NCBI GenBank assembly: GCA_003164045.1
Contig: PLRU01000083.1
Location: forward strand, 24,427-88,426
Source: Candidatus Lustribacter telmatis
Lineage (GTDB): Bacteria; Vulcanimicrobiota; Vulcanimicrobiia; Vulcanimicrobiales; Vulcanimicrobiaceae
DNA length: 64,000 nt
Direction of reading: 5' to 3'
The position numbers and the translations under genes are program-made. Under the pieces are notes generated by a model. The model worked only from the letters and a program-made list of their open reading frames with translations. It had not been told where the DNA came from and did no database searches. Below, piece by piece: positions 1-8,831 of the stretch (the first letter of the stretch is position 1; each line of letters opens with the position of its first letter).

Positions 1-47
1 CACTACCGAGCGGCGGTCACCCGAGCGCCACTACCTAAAGTGAGGCG

Positions 48-572
48 CTACTTCTCCAGGCGTAGGGTGAGGGTGACGGCGGTGCTGCGGCCGTCGGCGG
101 TTTGTGCGGTGAGCGTGATGGCGTAGGCGCGGTTGAGCATGAAGAACGGGATGCCGCCCGGCACCTGACCGTCGGTTGCGAAGAGGCCGGGCCCCGCGCC
201 TTGCATGCCGTAGGTCTGGCCCATCGTCGAGACGTTGATCGTCCGCACGTCGAGGCTCGTCTTCACCCGCACGCTGTACGGGCCGCCCTCGTGGATGGTC
301 TGGTCGAGCATGTCGATCTCGACGATTGCGGGCTGGCCTGGCGCCGGCGTCGGCGGGGTCACCACGAACTTATACGGTGAGGGGGTCGGCGTGGCCGAGG
401 GCGTGGGCGCCGGAATCGGTGCGGCCGTGGGCGGCGCGGGGGACGCGGTCGGGGCGGCGGTTGCCGGGGCGGGCTCGGCGCTGGGGGCCGGTGCGGGTTG
501 GGCTCGGGCGGCCGGCGGGTAAGCACTCACCAGCACGACGAGCGCTAGCACGGCGAGGCCGAGGGATCGCAT
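48..572 (-). CDS. Small exported protein with Pro/Ala linker and Ig-like domain, function unknown
   Basis: A 174-residue protein. Residues 1-24 are a hydrophobic signal-peptide-like segment ending in ARA before QPAP. Residues about 25-65 are a Pro/Ala/Thr-rich linker, and the last 110 residues look like one small all-beta domain (YSVRVKTSLDV, then YAITLTAQTADGRS near the end). The frame is open further upstream, but that would run into the divergent nucleoside phosphorylase, so I chose the ATG at 572, which leaves a 41-base divergent intergenic region. The C-terminal pattern (G-F/L-F…VP…, then DG) resembles the exported protein at 19181-19609. I recognise no family; a periplasmic or surface beta protein is an inference. 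Confidence 0.75.
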   Translation of the reverse strand: MRSLGLAVLALVVLVSAYPPAARAQPAPAPSAEPAPATAAPTASPAPPTAAPIPAPTPSATPTPSPYKFVVTPPTPAPGQPAIVEIDMLDQTIHEGGPYSVRVKTSLDVRTINVSTMGQTYGMQGAGPGLFATDGQVPGGIPFFMLNRAYAITLTAQTADGRSTAVTLTLRLEK

Positions 573-613
573 GCGGGCGGGCTTCGAGCCGTGGAGGCGC
601 AAACCCAACCGAG

Positions 614-1906
614 ATGACCGAGAGCTGGGTGCGGAACGCACTGGATACGAAGCGCGACGGCGGGGTCTTGCCGGCCGCGACATGGGAGCGTCTGATCGAC
701 GGCTACGTTGCCGGCACGATCGCCGAAGCACCAATTGCCGCGCTCTTGATGGCCTCGGCGATTCGCGGGCTGACGGGCGCCGAAACGAGCGCGCTCACCG
801 AAGCGATGATCCGCTCGGGCGATACGCTGAGCTTCGAGGGTCCGGTCGTGGACAAACATTCCACCGGCGGCGTGGGCGACAGCGTCTCGCTGATCGTCGT
901 GCCGGTCGTTGCGGCGTGCGGCGTCGCCGTTGCGAAGCTCTCGGGCCGCGCCCTCGGCCATACCGGCGGCACGCTCGACAAGCTCGAATCGATTCCGGGC
1001 GTGCGCACGCATCTCGAGCCCGACATGTTTCGCGCGCAGGTGGAACGTATCGGCTGCGCGATCACCGCGCAAAGCGAGCGCCTCGTGCCGGCCGACAAAC
1101 GCCTCTACGATCTGCGCGATCGCACCGGCACGGTCACCAGCGTCGGGCTGATCGCGGCCTCGATCGTCTCGAAGAAAATCGCCGGCGGCGCGTCGGCGAT
1201 CGTGTTCGACGTGAAGACGGGCCGCGGTGCGTTCATGTCGACGCACGAGCAAGCGCGCGAACTCGCGCACGTGATGGTCGAGATCGCCGCGCGGCTCGGC
1301 CGCCGCGCATCGGCGCTGATCACGGATATGAACGAGCCGCTCGGGCCGTCGATCGGTAACGCGCTCGAAGCGATCGAGGCGCGCGATTTTCTGGCCGGCA
1401 AACCGCGCGATCCGCGCCTCAACGAAGTCGTGCAGCTCATTGCAGCGGAAATGCTGCGCGTGGGCGGCGCGCCCGACGATGCGCCGGCGAAGGTTGAGGC
1501 TGCGCTCGCGAGCGGGCGGGCGTACGAGAAATTCATCGCGATGCTCGAAGCGCAAGGCGGCACGCGGGCGGGGCTCGAGGGCATGCGCGTTCCGGAGAAG
1601 CGTGTGGCGGCCCGGGCGGCGCGCGACGGCAACGTCGCGTCGGTGAACGCGATCGCGCTCGGGGACATCGCGCGCCACGCCGTCGAGCGCTACGGCGCCT
1701 CCGCCGGCATCATCGTGCGCACCCGCGTCGGCGATGCCGTGCGCGCCGGCGATACGCTGGCCGAACTCGTCGGCGCCGGCGACGACGCAACGGCAATTGC
1801 CGACACATTTGACGTTGAAGACCGCACCATCGAGCGCATTCCGCTCTTTCACGCGGTGATCCGGGATGCCGATCTCGTGGTCTCGTCGAAGGCGGCGCGA
1901 GGATGA
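614..1906 (+). CDS. deoA: Pyrimidine-nucleoside (thymidine) phosphorylase
   Basis: A 430-residue enzyme that splits thymidine, deoxyuridine or uridine with phosphate into base and (deoxy)ribose-1-phosphate in the cytoplasm. The phosphate-binding KHSTGGVGDS is at residues 81-90. The family signature SGRALGHTGGTLDKLE is at 110-125, followed by an SK(K/I)-containing pyrimidine-binding loop (IVSKKIAGG) and the KTGRGAFM segment. The length is normal for the DeoA/Pdp family. The frame is open from 326, but homology begins at MTESWVRNAL, so the ATG at 614 is the start. The stop overlaps the start of hldD by 4 bases (ATGA). The partner enzyme phosphopentomutase lies 14 kb away at 15759. deoA and pdp cannot be told apart by eye. 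Confidence 0.93.
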   Translation: MTESWVRNALDTKRDGGVLPAATWERLIDGYVAGTIAEAPIAALLMASAIRGLTGAETSALTEAMIRSGDTLSFEGPVVDKHSTGGVGDSVSLIVVPVVAACGVAVAKLSGRALGHTGGTLDKLESIPGVRTHLEPDMFRAQVERIGCAITAQSERLVPADKRLYDLRDRTGTVTSVGLIAASIVSKKIAGGASAIVFDVKTGRGAFMSTHEQARELAHVMVEIAARLGRRASALITDMNEPLGPSIGNALEAIEARDFLAGKPRDPRLNEVVQLIAAEMLRVGGAPDDAPAKVEAALASGRAYEKFIAMLEAQGGTRAGLEGMRVPEKRVAARAARDGNVASVNAIALGDIARHAVERYGASAGIIVRTRVGDAVRAGDTLAELVGAGDDATAIADTFDVEDRTIERIPLFHAVIRDADLVVSSKAARG

Positions 1907-2952
1907 ACGGAACGCGTAAGGGCCGCACGATCGTCACCGGCGCGGCTGGCTTGATCGGCAGTGCGCTGGTGTGGGAGCTCAATCGCAACGGCGTTGAAGA
2001 TGCCATCCTCGTCGACCGGCTCGGCCGCAGCGAGAAGTGGCGCCACCTCGTGCCGTTGCGCTTTTCCGAGTATCTTGAAGCCGAAGAATTCTATCCGCGC
2101 ATCGCGGAAAACCCGTCCGCCTTCGGACCGGTCGCCGAGGTCTATCATTTAGGCGCGTGCTCGGCCACGACCGAGCGCGACGCGACCTACCTGATCGCGA
2201 ACAACTACCGCACGACGCAAGACCTCGCCGCCTGGACGCTCGGCCGCGACGCGCGCTTCGTGTACGCATCGTCGGCGGCGACGTACGGCTCGCGCGAGAC
2301 CGATCTGCGCGAAGATCTCGATCCGCACAGCCTCGCGCCGCTCAATATGTACGGCTATTCCAAGCATCTTTTCGATCTGTGGGCGCGCAACGAGGGCATC
2401 CTCGACCGCATCGTGGGCTTGAAATTCTTCAACGTGTACGGCCCCAACGAAGACCACAAGGGCGATATGCGCAGCGTCGTCGCGAAAGCATACGAGCAGA
2501 TCACGGCCGACGGCGTCGTGAAGCTGTTCGAAAGCTACCGGCCCGGCATTCGCGACGGCGAACAGACGCGCGATTTTCTCTACGTGAAAGATGCAGTGGC
2601 AATCGCGCTGCACCTCGGCCGCTCGCTGCGGGCGAACGGGCTCTACAACGTCGGCGGCGGCGTCGCGCGCACGTGGAACGATCTCGCGGCGGCGATCTTC
2701 ACGGCGCTCGAGCGTCCGAAGAACATCCAGTACGTGCCGATGCCCGACGCGCTACGCGGCAAGTACCAGTATCGCACCGAGGCGACCGTCGACAAGCTGC
2801 GGGCCAGCGGCTACACCGCGCCGTTCATCTCGCTCGAAGAAGGCGTGTGGGATTATATCTGCCGCTATCTCGTCCCGGGCATGACGCTCGGCATGGAATT
2901 GCCTTCGCCCACCGGCGCCGGTTCGGCGCGCTCGACGCCCGCCACGAGGTAG
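1903..2952 (+). CDS. hldD: ADP-L-glycero-D-manno-heptose 6-epimerase
   Basis: A 349-residue short-chain dehydrogenase-type epimerase that converts ADP-D-glycero-D-manno-heptose into the L,D form for LPS inner core. The Rossmann motif is GAAGLIG at residues 13-19, and the catalytic Y150-x3-K154 lies in MYGYSK. Family-specific blocks are FNVYGPNEDHKGDM, QTRDFLYVKD and GKYQYRTEA, with the substrate-specific Tyr/Thr residues. The start overlaps the phosphorylase stop (ATGA). Homology ends near residue 325; the last 25 residues are a Pro/Ala/Ser tail whose codons lie antisense to the 3' end of the convergent GT2 (88-base overlap). Heptose-containing LPS is inferred. Confidence 0.93.
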   Translation: MNGTRKGRTIVTGAAGLIGSALVWELNRNGVEDAILVDRLGRSEKWRHLVPLRFSEYLEAEEFYPRIAENPSAFGPVAEVYHLGACSATTERDATYLIANNYRTTQDLAAWTLGRDARFVYASSAATYGSRETDLREDLDPHSLAPLNMYGYSKHLFDLWARNEGILDRIVGLKFFNVYGPNEDHKGDMRSVVAKAYEQITADGVVKLFESYRPGIRDGEQTRDFLYVKDAVAIALHLGRSLRANGLYNVGGGVARTWNDLAAAIFTALERPKNIQYVPMPDALRGKYQYRTEATVDKLRASGYTAPFISLEEGVWDYICRYLVPGMTLGMELPSPTGAGSARSTPATR

Positions 2953-3854
2953 AGCGGGCGCGCTTTGATCTCTTCGTAGATCCGCCCGATGTATTCACCG
3001 AGAATCCCGATGCCGATCAGCTGCACGCCGCCGAGAAACAGGATCGCGAAGATCAGCGACGTGTAGCCGGGCAAGTTATAGCCGGTGAAAATTCGCAACC
3101 CGATCTCGAAGATGCCGACGATGAATGCGATGCCGGAAACGGCGAAGCCGAAGTACGATGCGAAGCGCAGCGGCACGTCGCTGAACGACGTGATGCCGTC
3201 GATCGCAAAGCGCAGCATTTTGGAGACGGGATACTTGCTCTCGCCGGAAAAGCGCGAGTCGCGATCGTACTCGAGTGCGGTCTGCGGAAAGCCGACCCAC
3301 GACACGAGCCCGCGAATGAAGCGATGCCGTTCGCGAATTGCTTTGAGCGCGTCGACCACGCGGCGCGACATCAACCGGAAATCGCCGGCGTCGACCGGGA
3401 TCGCGACTTTGGTCAGCCGCTGCGTCGTGCGGTAGAAGAGCCGCGCGGTCCAAATCTTGAAGCGGCTCTCGCCCTTGCGTTTGCGGCGCACGGCATATAC
3501 CACGTCGAAGCCGGCCTGCCAGCGCTCGACCATCGCCGGAATCAGCTCGGGTGGATCTTGCAAATCCGCATCGATCAGCACGACCGCATCGCCGCGCGAG
3601 ATGTCGAGTCCCGCGGTCGCCGCGAGTTGATGGCCGAAGTTGCGCGAGAGCCGCACGACGACGAGTCGCGGGTCGGCGGCGGCATGCATGCGCAATAACT
3701 CGACCGTGCGGTCCGTACTGCCGTCGTCGACGAGCACGATCTCGTAGCCGTCGATGCCCGGCGCCCCATCGGCCGCGGCGCGCAACCGCCGCACGAGTTC
3801 GGCAACGTTGCCCTCCTCGTTAAACAGCGGGGCAACGACACTCAGGGTCGGCAT
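2865..3854 (-). CDS. Membrane-anchored GT2 glycosyltransferase (DPM1/GtrB-like)
   Basis: A 329-residue polyprenyl-phosphate sugar transferase-like protein. The GT-A fold begins with SVVAPLFNEEGN, carries DDGS at residues 43-46 and the metal-binding DADLQDP at 95-101, and contains DAGDFRLMSR and GESKY, all typical of the DPM1/GtrB/ArnC group. Two transmembrane helices follow (residues about 225-290), then the GEYIGRIYEEIKARPLY ending common to bactoprenol glucosyltransferases. The start is the ATG at 3854 because homology begins at MPTLSVV. The expected role is loading a sugar onto undecaprenyl phosphate at the inner membrane; the sugar is unknown. It converges on and overlaps hldD. Confidence 0.88.
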   Translation of the reverse strand: MPTLSVVAPLFNEEGNVAELVRRLRAAADGAPGIDGYEIVLVDDGSTDRTVELLRMHAAADPRLVVVRLSRNFGHQLAATAGLDISRGDAVVLIDADLQDPPELIPAMVERWQAGFDVVYAVRRKRKGESRFKIWTARLFYRTTQRLTKVAIPVDAGDFRLMSRRVVDALKAIRERHRFIRGLVSWVGFPQTALEYDRDSRFSGESKYPVSKMLRFAIDGITSFSDVPLRFASYFGFAVSGIAFIVGIFEIGLRIFTGYNLPGYTSLIFAILFLGGVQLIGIGILGEYIGRIYEEIKARPLYLVAGVERAEPAPVGEGNSMPSVMPGTR

Positions 3855-3957
3855 AGAGCCTGTTTCCGTCCGCGGCAGACGCTTTCCCCGCTTCATCTTC
3901 CGCCAGCGCAAACCGGGCCAAGACGGTTGGCAGACGGCCGGCGATTACACTTTTTCG

Positions 3958-4155
3958 GTGAGAGAATCGCCGGACCGGGTCGAACACCTCTTCATCGTCC
4001 GCATGTGGCGCGAGCCGGGCACGCCCCATACGACGTGGCGCGGCTCCGTCGAACATACGGAAACGAAAGAGCGCGTCTACTTCTCAAGCTTGGTTGCGCT
4101 TACGGCGTTCGTAGAGACGTGTCTGGCCGGAGCGCCGCCTCCGGCACGCGAATAG
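3958..4155 (+). CDS. Small hypothetical protein, about 65 residues
   Basis: A short, well-structured reading frame just upstream of the large regulator at 4171. Its translation contains FIVRMWREPGTP, WRGSVEH and RVYFSSLVALTAFVE. I know this pattern from small uncharacterised proteins found singly beside other genes in several phyla, but no function is assigned. The frame is open upstream to 3754, where it runs antisense to the GT2, so the start is unsure. I chose the GTG at 3958; an ATG at 4003 would give a shorter product. No clear ribosome-binding site precedes either. It ends 15 bases before the regulator and may be co-transcribed with it. Confidence 0.5.
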   Translation: MRESPDRVEHLFIVRMWREPGTPHTTWRGSVEHTETKERVYFSSLVALTAFVETCLAGAPPPARE

Positions 4156-4170
4156 CCGCCGTGAGACTAT

Positions 4171-7100
4171 ATGGATCCGTCAACCGCGTCGCTCGCCATC
4201 TCGCTGTTTGGGCACGCGCGCGTCACGTGGCACGGCTCACCGCATAAGTTCAACGCTCCCCCGCGTACACTACCGCTCCTCGGAATGCTGCTGCTCAATC
4301 GCGGCACCTACCTGATGCGCGACGCCGTCGCGTTCGCGCTGTGGCCCGACGATACGGAAGAAGCCGCGCGAACAAATCTGCGCCGACATCTCAACTACCT
4401 CAAGACGGCGTTACCGAGCGCCAAGACTCCCTGGTTTCTGGCCGACGCCGAGTCCGTCACCTGGAACGACGCCAGTTCGACCTGGTTCGACGTCGATGCA
4501 TTTCGTTCGCTCGCCGGCGCTCCGGAGACGATGGCGCAGGCCATCGATTATTACACCGGCGATCTGTTGGCCGGATTTTACGACGACTGGCTGATCGTCG
4601 CGCGCGACCGTCTGCGCTCTCAGTTCCTGGGCACGCTCGAAAGCCTGCTCATTACCGCGCGTAGACAACGCGATTTCGTGCTCGCCGCCGGCTATGCGCG
4701 ACGTATCCTCGGCGAGGATGCCTGGCGCGAGGATGCCCTGCGTCATCTCATGGCGGCGCGCTACGAATCGGGCGATCGCACCGGCGCACTGCACGAATAC
4801 GAGCAATTCTCGCGGCACTTACTCGACGACGGCGGGATCGAGCCGATGCCGGAAACCATCGTGCTTCGGAACGCCGTGCTGCGCGGTGCCTCGTTGCCGG
4901 AGAGCTCCGCCTTTCGCGACGATGACGGCGCTACGGATTCGGGCGCTCCGGCCTTCCCCTTCGTCGGTCGCGACGCCCAACTCGCACAGCTGACGAACGC
5001 GTGGACTCGCGCGGCGCGCGGTCGCGGATCGCTTGTGCTCATCGGCGGAGAAGCGGGAACGGGCAAAAGCCGGATCGCCTCGGAGCTTGCGCTCGTCGCG
5101 ACCGCTCAGGGGGCTCGTGTCTTGCGCGGCGCCACGCCTTCGCCCGAGCAGCGCCCGTTCCAAGCGATCGCCTCGGCATTGCGCGGCGCTGCGCCGATGT
5201 TGGCAACGCTCGATATTCGGCCCGTCTGGCTGCGCGCGCTAGGCGCGATCTTACCCGAGATCGACGCGCTGCGCACGGACGTCGATCCGCTGCCCGCACT
5301 CACGGCGGAGCGCGAGCAAACGCGTCTTTTCGAGGCGCTCTTGCGAACGCTCAGCGCGCTCTCGAAGGTGCGTCCGACACTGCTCATCGTGGAAGATCTG
5401 CATTGGGCCGGCCGCTCGACGCTCGCGGCGATCGAATACGTCGCTCGGCGAGCCGGTCTCCAGGCGCTGCTCGTGGTTGGAACCTACCGCACCGAAGAGC
5501 TTGGATCGCGCGCCGAACTCTCGGCTTTACGCCGCCGCCTCGCTGCCGATGAACTGCTTGCATCGGTGGCGCTTGGCGGACTAGCGGAAGAGCACGTGAT
5601 CGAACTCGTCGCGAAGATTCCCTCGCTGCGAGCCGACCCAAATGTTGAGGGGCGGCGCATCTTCGATCTCAGCGGCGGCAACGCGCTCTTCGTTTGCGAA
5701 TTGCTGCGCGATCAGATTGAATCGCCGCGTGCACCGGCGACTGGCTTAACGAATATTCGCGAAGCCATTGACGCTCGCGTCGGACGTCTTTCCGCCGGAG
5801 CACGCCTCATCGCCGATGCGGCGAGCGTCGTCGGCGCGACGTTCGACGTGGACGTCCTCGGTGAAATCATCGCGCTCGACGGCGCGACCGTCGTCGATGG
5901 AGTGAGCGAACTCCTCGATCGCCGGCTGATCCGGGAAGTGGGCCTCGGTCAGTTCGGATTTGCCTTCAGTCATCACCTCGTGCAGGAGACGCTCTACGAC
6001 GCGCTCGACGCGAGCCGGCGCGGTCGTTGGCACGCACGCATCGCGGCCACATTGGAACGCCTGCCGGTCGAGCAACGCGGTGAAATCGCAGCCTCCATCG
6101 CGCGCCACTACGCATCATCGGATCAAACCGAGGCCGCCGCCGGCGCGTACTTGGAGGCGGCACGCCGGGCCCTAACGGTGTTTGGCAATGATGAAGCGAT
6201 CGATTTTGCAAGTCGCGCGCTCGCGCTCGGCGCTCCGGGCGGCCTGCGCTTCGAGCTCTTGCTGGTGCGCGAAGCGGCGAATGCGACGCGCGGCGGTCGC
6301 GCCGCGCAAGCCGCCGACGTGGAAGAATTGCTCTCGCTCGCAGCTGAATCACCCGATGCCGATGCACGCTGTGAAGCAGCGTTGCGTGAGCTACGACTGG
6401 CCCGCGCGCGCGGCGAGATCGAACGCGAGCAACGGCTTGCGGCGGTGCTCATGGACCTCGCGAACGCATCGGGCGCGCAGCAACGCATCGCCCAGGCATG
6501 GGCGGAATGTGCGACCACCGCACACAGCGCAAAGCATTTCGACGAAGCGGAGTCGGCCGCGCATCGCGCGATGGACGTCTATCGTTCGATCGGCGACGAA
6601 GCCGGCTCGTTCGAATGTTCGTGTCTGCTCGTGGAAGTTGCGTTGGCGCGCGGCTCTGCGCGTAAGATGAAGCAGTTGGCCGGCGAATTGCGCGCAATGT
6701 CGCCGCAAGCCGGAAACAAGGCCCTGATCGCGCGTTCGACGATGGCCGTTTCGGTGGCGCTAATGATGCAGCGCGAGTACGATACGGCGCAAGACCTCGC
6801 GTTCCGCGCACTCGAAGTGTATCGGGAGATCGGCGACCGCGAGGGCGAAGCCGCCGCACAAGGACGCTACGCGAGCCTGCTTGCCGTCTCGGGCCGGCTC
6901 GATGCATCGCGGCGCGAGCACGAGGCGGCAGCCAAGATCTATCGGGATCTCGGCAAAGACCTCTTGCTCGGCAATCTGCTCTTCAATCTCAGCGTGACCG
7001 AGATGCTGCTCGGACGGCTCGACGTAACGCTCGCACTGCTGACGGACGCCGAGCGCATTTTCGATCGGCTCGGCGAGGACCGTCCGCGCGCCTATTGTTG

Positions 7101-7653
7101 GGTCAACCTGAGTACCGTGTTCGAGCTGCGCGGCGACAGCGAGGAGGCGCACCGCTTCGCGATGCGCGCGCTCGAAGCTGGGCGAACGGCTGGCAACGAA
7201 GTCATCGAGGCAACGGCCTTGGCCAACCTCGGCAACGCCGAACGCAGTCTCGGTCACTACGCCGTCGCGATCGGCCATATGAAAGAGGCGCTCGCTCTCG
7301 GCGCGCGCATGATGCACCCGCCGGCAGTCGAGGAACTCGCGAATCTCGCGCTCGCGTACCTCGAGTCGGGCGATATTCCAGCGGCGGTCGAGACCGCGCG
7401 CTTAACACTTGAGCAAGCAAGCAACCCCGGCGACAACGAGGCTTGGTTGCAATACAGTCTCTGGATCGCGGCGCGCGTGTTGCGCGGCGCCGGGCTCGGG
7501 GATGATGCCGCCGCCGCGCTGCAGCGTGCGCACATTCATCTTCAGGGTGTGCTCGAAGGCATCGAAGATGAAGCGTCACGTTCGACGTTCCTCGCGCTAC
7601 CCATGAATTCGGCCATCGCCGGCGCCGTCGAGAGCGGGATCTGGCAGCCGTAG
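4171..7653 (+). CDS. Large transcriptional regulator: winged helix, BTAD, AAA ATPase, TPR
   Basis: A 1160-residue STAND-like regulator. Residues 1-95 fit an OmpR-type winged helix, with FALWPDDTEEAARTNLRRHL typical of SARP/AfsR N-termini. Residues about 97-243 are a bacterial transcriptional activation domain. An NTPase follows, with Walker A GEAGTGKS at 293-300 and Walker B LLIVEDLHW at 404-412. The C-terminal 550 residues are helical TPR-like repeats (for example AIGHMKEALALGARM). There is no C-terminal LuxR helix-turn-helix, so DNA binding should be N-terminal. Such proteins switch on nearby or distant operons in response to an unknown signal. The exported-protein operon downstream (7745-10751) is a candidate target by position only. 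Confidence 0.85.
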   Translation: MDPSTASLAISLFGHARVTWHGSPHKFNAPPRTLPLLGMLLLNRGTYLMRDAVAFALWPDDTEEAARTNLRRHLNYLKTALPSAKTPWFLADAESVTWNDASSTWFDVDAFRSLAGAPETMAQAIDYYTGDLLAGFYDDWLIVARDRLRSQFLGTLESLLITARRQRDFVLAAGYARRILGEDAWREDALRHLMAARYESGDRTGALHEYEQFSRHLLDDGGIEPMPETIVLRNAVLRGASLPESSAFRDDDGATDSGAPAFPFVGRDAQLAQLTNAWTRAARGRGSLVLIGGEAGTGKSRIASELALVATAQGARVLRGATPSPEQRPFQAIASALRGAAPMLATLDIRPVWLRALGAILPEIDALRTDVDPLPALTAEREQTRLFEALLRTLSALSKVRPTLLIVEDLHWAGRSTLAAIEYVARRAGLQALLVVGTYRTEELGSRAELSALRRRLAADELLASVALGGLAEEHVIELVAKIPSLRADPNVEGRRIFDLSGGNALFVCELLRDQIESPRAPATGLTNIREAIDARVGRLSAGARLIADAASVVGATFDVDVLGEIIALDGATVVDGVSELLDRRLIREVGLGQFGFAFSHHLVQETLYDALDASRRGRWHARIAATLERLPVEQRGEIAASIARHYASSDQTEAAAGAYLEAARRALTVFGNDEAIDFASRALALGAPGGLRFELLLVREAANATRGGRAAQAADVEELLSLAAESPDADARCEAALRELRLARARGEIEREQRLAAVLMDLANASGAQQRIAQAWAECATTAHSAKHFDEAESAAHRAMDVYRSIGDEAGSFECSCLLVEVALARGSARKMKQLAGELRAMSPQAGNKALIARSTMAVSVALMMQREYDTAQDLAFRALEVYREIGDREGEAAAQGRYASLLAVSGRLDASRREHEAAAKIYRDLGKDLLLGNLLFNLSVTEMLLGRLDVTLALLTDAERIFDRLGEDRPRAYCWVNLSTVFELRGDSEEAHRFAMRALEAGRTAGNEVIEATALANLGNAERSLGHYAVAIGHMKEALALGARMMHPPAVEELANLALAYLESGDIPAAVETARLTLEQASNPGDNEAWLQYSLWIAARVLRGAGLGDDAAAALQRAHIHLQGVLEGIEDEASRSTFLALPMNSAIAGAVESGIWQP

Positions 7654-7744
7654 ACGTTTAGCCGACGCATCGACCCTATGCTGTGAATGTGCGGAAGCCC
7701 GGAACGGCTCTCACGCACGAACGCGAGCGTCGACCGGAGGACAC

Positions 7745-8269
7745 ATGCCCCACAAGATCTTCACACTTGCAGCGGCGCTCTTTGCGCTGAGCATCGCAGC
7801 TTCGCCGGTGGTTCTCGCCGCGCCGACGCCGATTCCGGGCGGCGCAAATCAAATCAATGGCGTCACCGGGACGCTCCACGCCACGATCTTCAACGGGAAA
7901 CTGCGCTTTCGGAACTTTGTGCTGCGCAAATCCACGGCAGCTGAGGCCACCCCGGACGCCGGCGGAATGGCACTCACGCTGACGTATCTCGTGTCGGACG
8001 GCATGACGAGACAGGCCTACGGCAACGTGAGCGCGAGCATGGTCGATGCGGACGGCGTGCTCGTGGGCAGCCACACCGTCGGTGTGTATGGGGCGTATTA
8101 CACCATCCAACCTGGTGCAAGCGCTCGCGGTCTACTGTACTGGGTGTTACCGGCGGGATTCGTCCCGGTGAAGATTTTGGTCACTCCCGGCGACGGCCCG
8201 GCTCTGCGGATCAACTTGAAGCCGTCGGATATTCCGGCTGCCGCACCGGCGTCGTCACCGTCACCGTGA
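7745..8269 (+). CDS. Exported protein of unknown function
   Basis: A 174-residue protein with a clear signal peptide (residues 1-26, ending LAA). The mature part is predicted all-beta, with segments such as LRFRNFVLR and MALTLTYLVSDG, and ends in an Ala/Pro/Ser tail. GGAGG at 7736-7740, four bases before the ATG, supports the start. The stop overlaps the GTG of the next gene, so the two are probably translated together. No family is recognised. It is the first gene of a three-gene run of exported proteins. Confidence 0.75.
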   Translation: MPHKIFTLAAALFALSIAASPVVLAAPTPIPGGANQINGVTGTLHATIFNGKLRFRNFVLRKSTAAEATPDAGGMALTLTYLVSDGMTRQAYGNVSASMVDADGVLVGSHTVGVYGAYYTIQPGASARGLLYWVLPAGFVPVKILVTPGDGPALRINLKPSDIPAAAPASSPSP

Positions 8270-8805
8270 AGCGGTTTGCGATAATCGCCGCGCTGGTGCT
8301 CGTGACCGCAGCACCGGCGCTCGCCGATCCCACGAGTGATCTCGAGGGTGCCTTCGTCAAGCTCGCGGCTGCGAAGTCGTACCGCGTATCGACGGCGATG
8401 CCGAGCGGCCCGGCCATGAAAATCGAGATCGTGAACCCGGGCCGTTCGCACTCGCTGATGGACGGTATGGAAATCATCGTTATCGACAACACGACGTACA
8501 CGAAGATGGGCGGCAAATGGCAAAAGCAAACATCGCCCGTCGCCGCGGGCAGCGGTGCTTCCATGGCACAACCCTACGCGACGCCCGGGCCGGGTTCGAC
8601 AATCCGCGATCTCGGGATGAAAACGGTCGCGGGTGCTAGTCTTCACGCGTACGCGGTGCAGAAAAGCGCGAGTGCCCCGACGGGCACGATATTCGTCGAC
8701 GGCAACGGCATGGTCGCGCGGATGGAGGCACCGGGCCCGCGCGGCACGATCGTGATGAGCTTCTCGGACTTCAACGCGCCGATCTCGATCGTGGCACCGA
8801 TCTGA
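8266..8805 (+). CDS. Exported protein, possibly LolA/LppX-like beta fold
   Basis: A 179-residue protein with signal peptide residues 1-20 (ALA before D21). The mature part starts with LEGAFVKLAAAKSYRV and continues with MKIEIVNP, IIVIDNTTYTKMGGKW, GTIFVDGNGMVARME and TIVMSFSDFNAPISI. That order (helix, then half-barrel strands, 'TYTKMGGKWQK', and a closing strand after D/N-G) is what LolA-, RseB- or LppX-type lipid-carrier folds look like, but the identity is too low for a firm call. The GTG start overlaps the preceding stop (GTGA). Confidence 0.6.
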   Translation: MKRFAIIAALVLVTAAPALADPTSDLEGAFVKLAAAKSYRVSTAMPSGPAMKIEIVNPGRSHSLMDGMEIIVIDNTTYTKMGGKWQKQTSPVAAGSGASMAQPYATPGPGSTIRDLGMKTVAGASLHAYAVQKSASAPTGTIFVDGNGMVARMEAPGPRGTIVMSFSDFNAPISIVAPI

Positions 8806-8831
8806 ACCTGCGGGCTTGGGCAACCTGCCTG

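Noticed and set aside
1-47. Search for a gene or regulatory site at the left edge
   Set aside because: Only 47 bases downstream of a minus-strand stop; nothing recognisable.
545-1852. Open minus-strand frame of 435 codons opposite the phosphorylase
   Set aside because: Composition is Arg/Asp/His-rich with no motif, and it is the antisense of a clear DeoA-family gene; long shadow frames are expected at this GC content.
2157-3698. Open plus-strand frame of 513 codons across hldD and the GT2
   Set aside because: It is a shifted frame over two genes with strong family matches, is very Arg-rich and has no recognisable domain.
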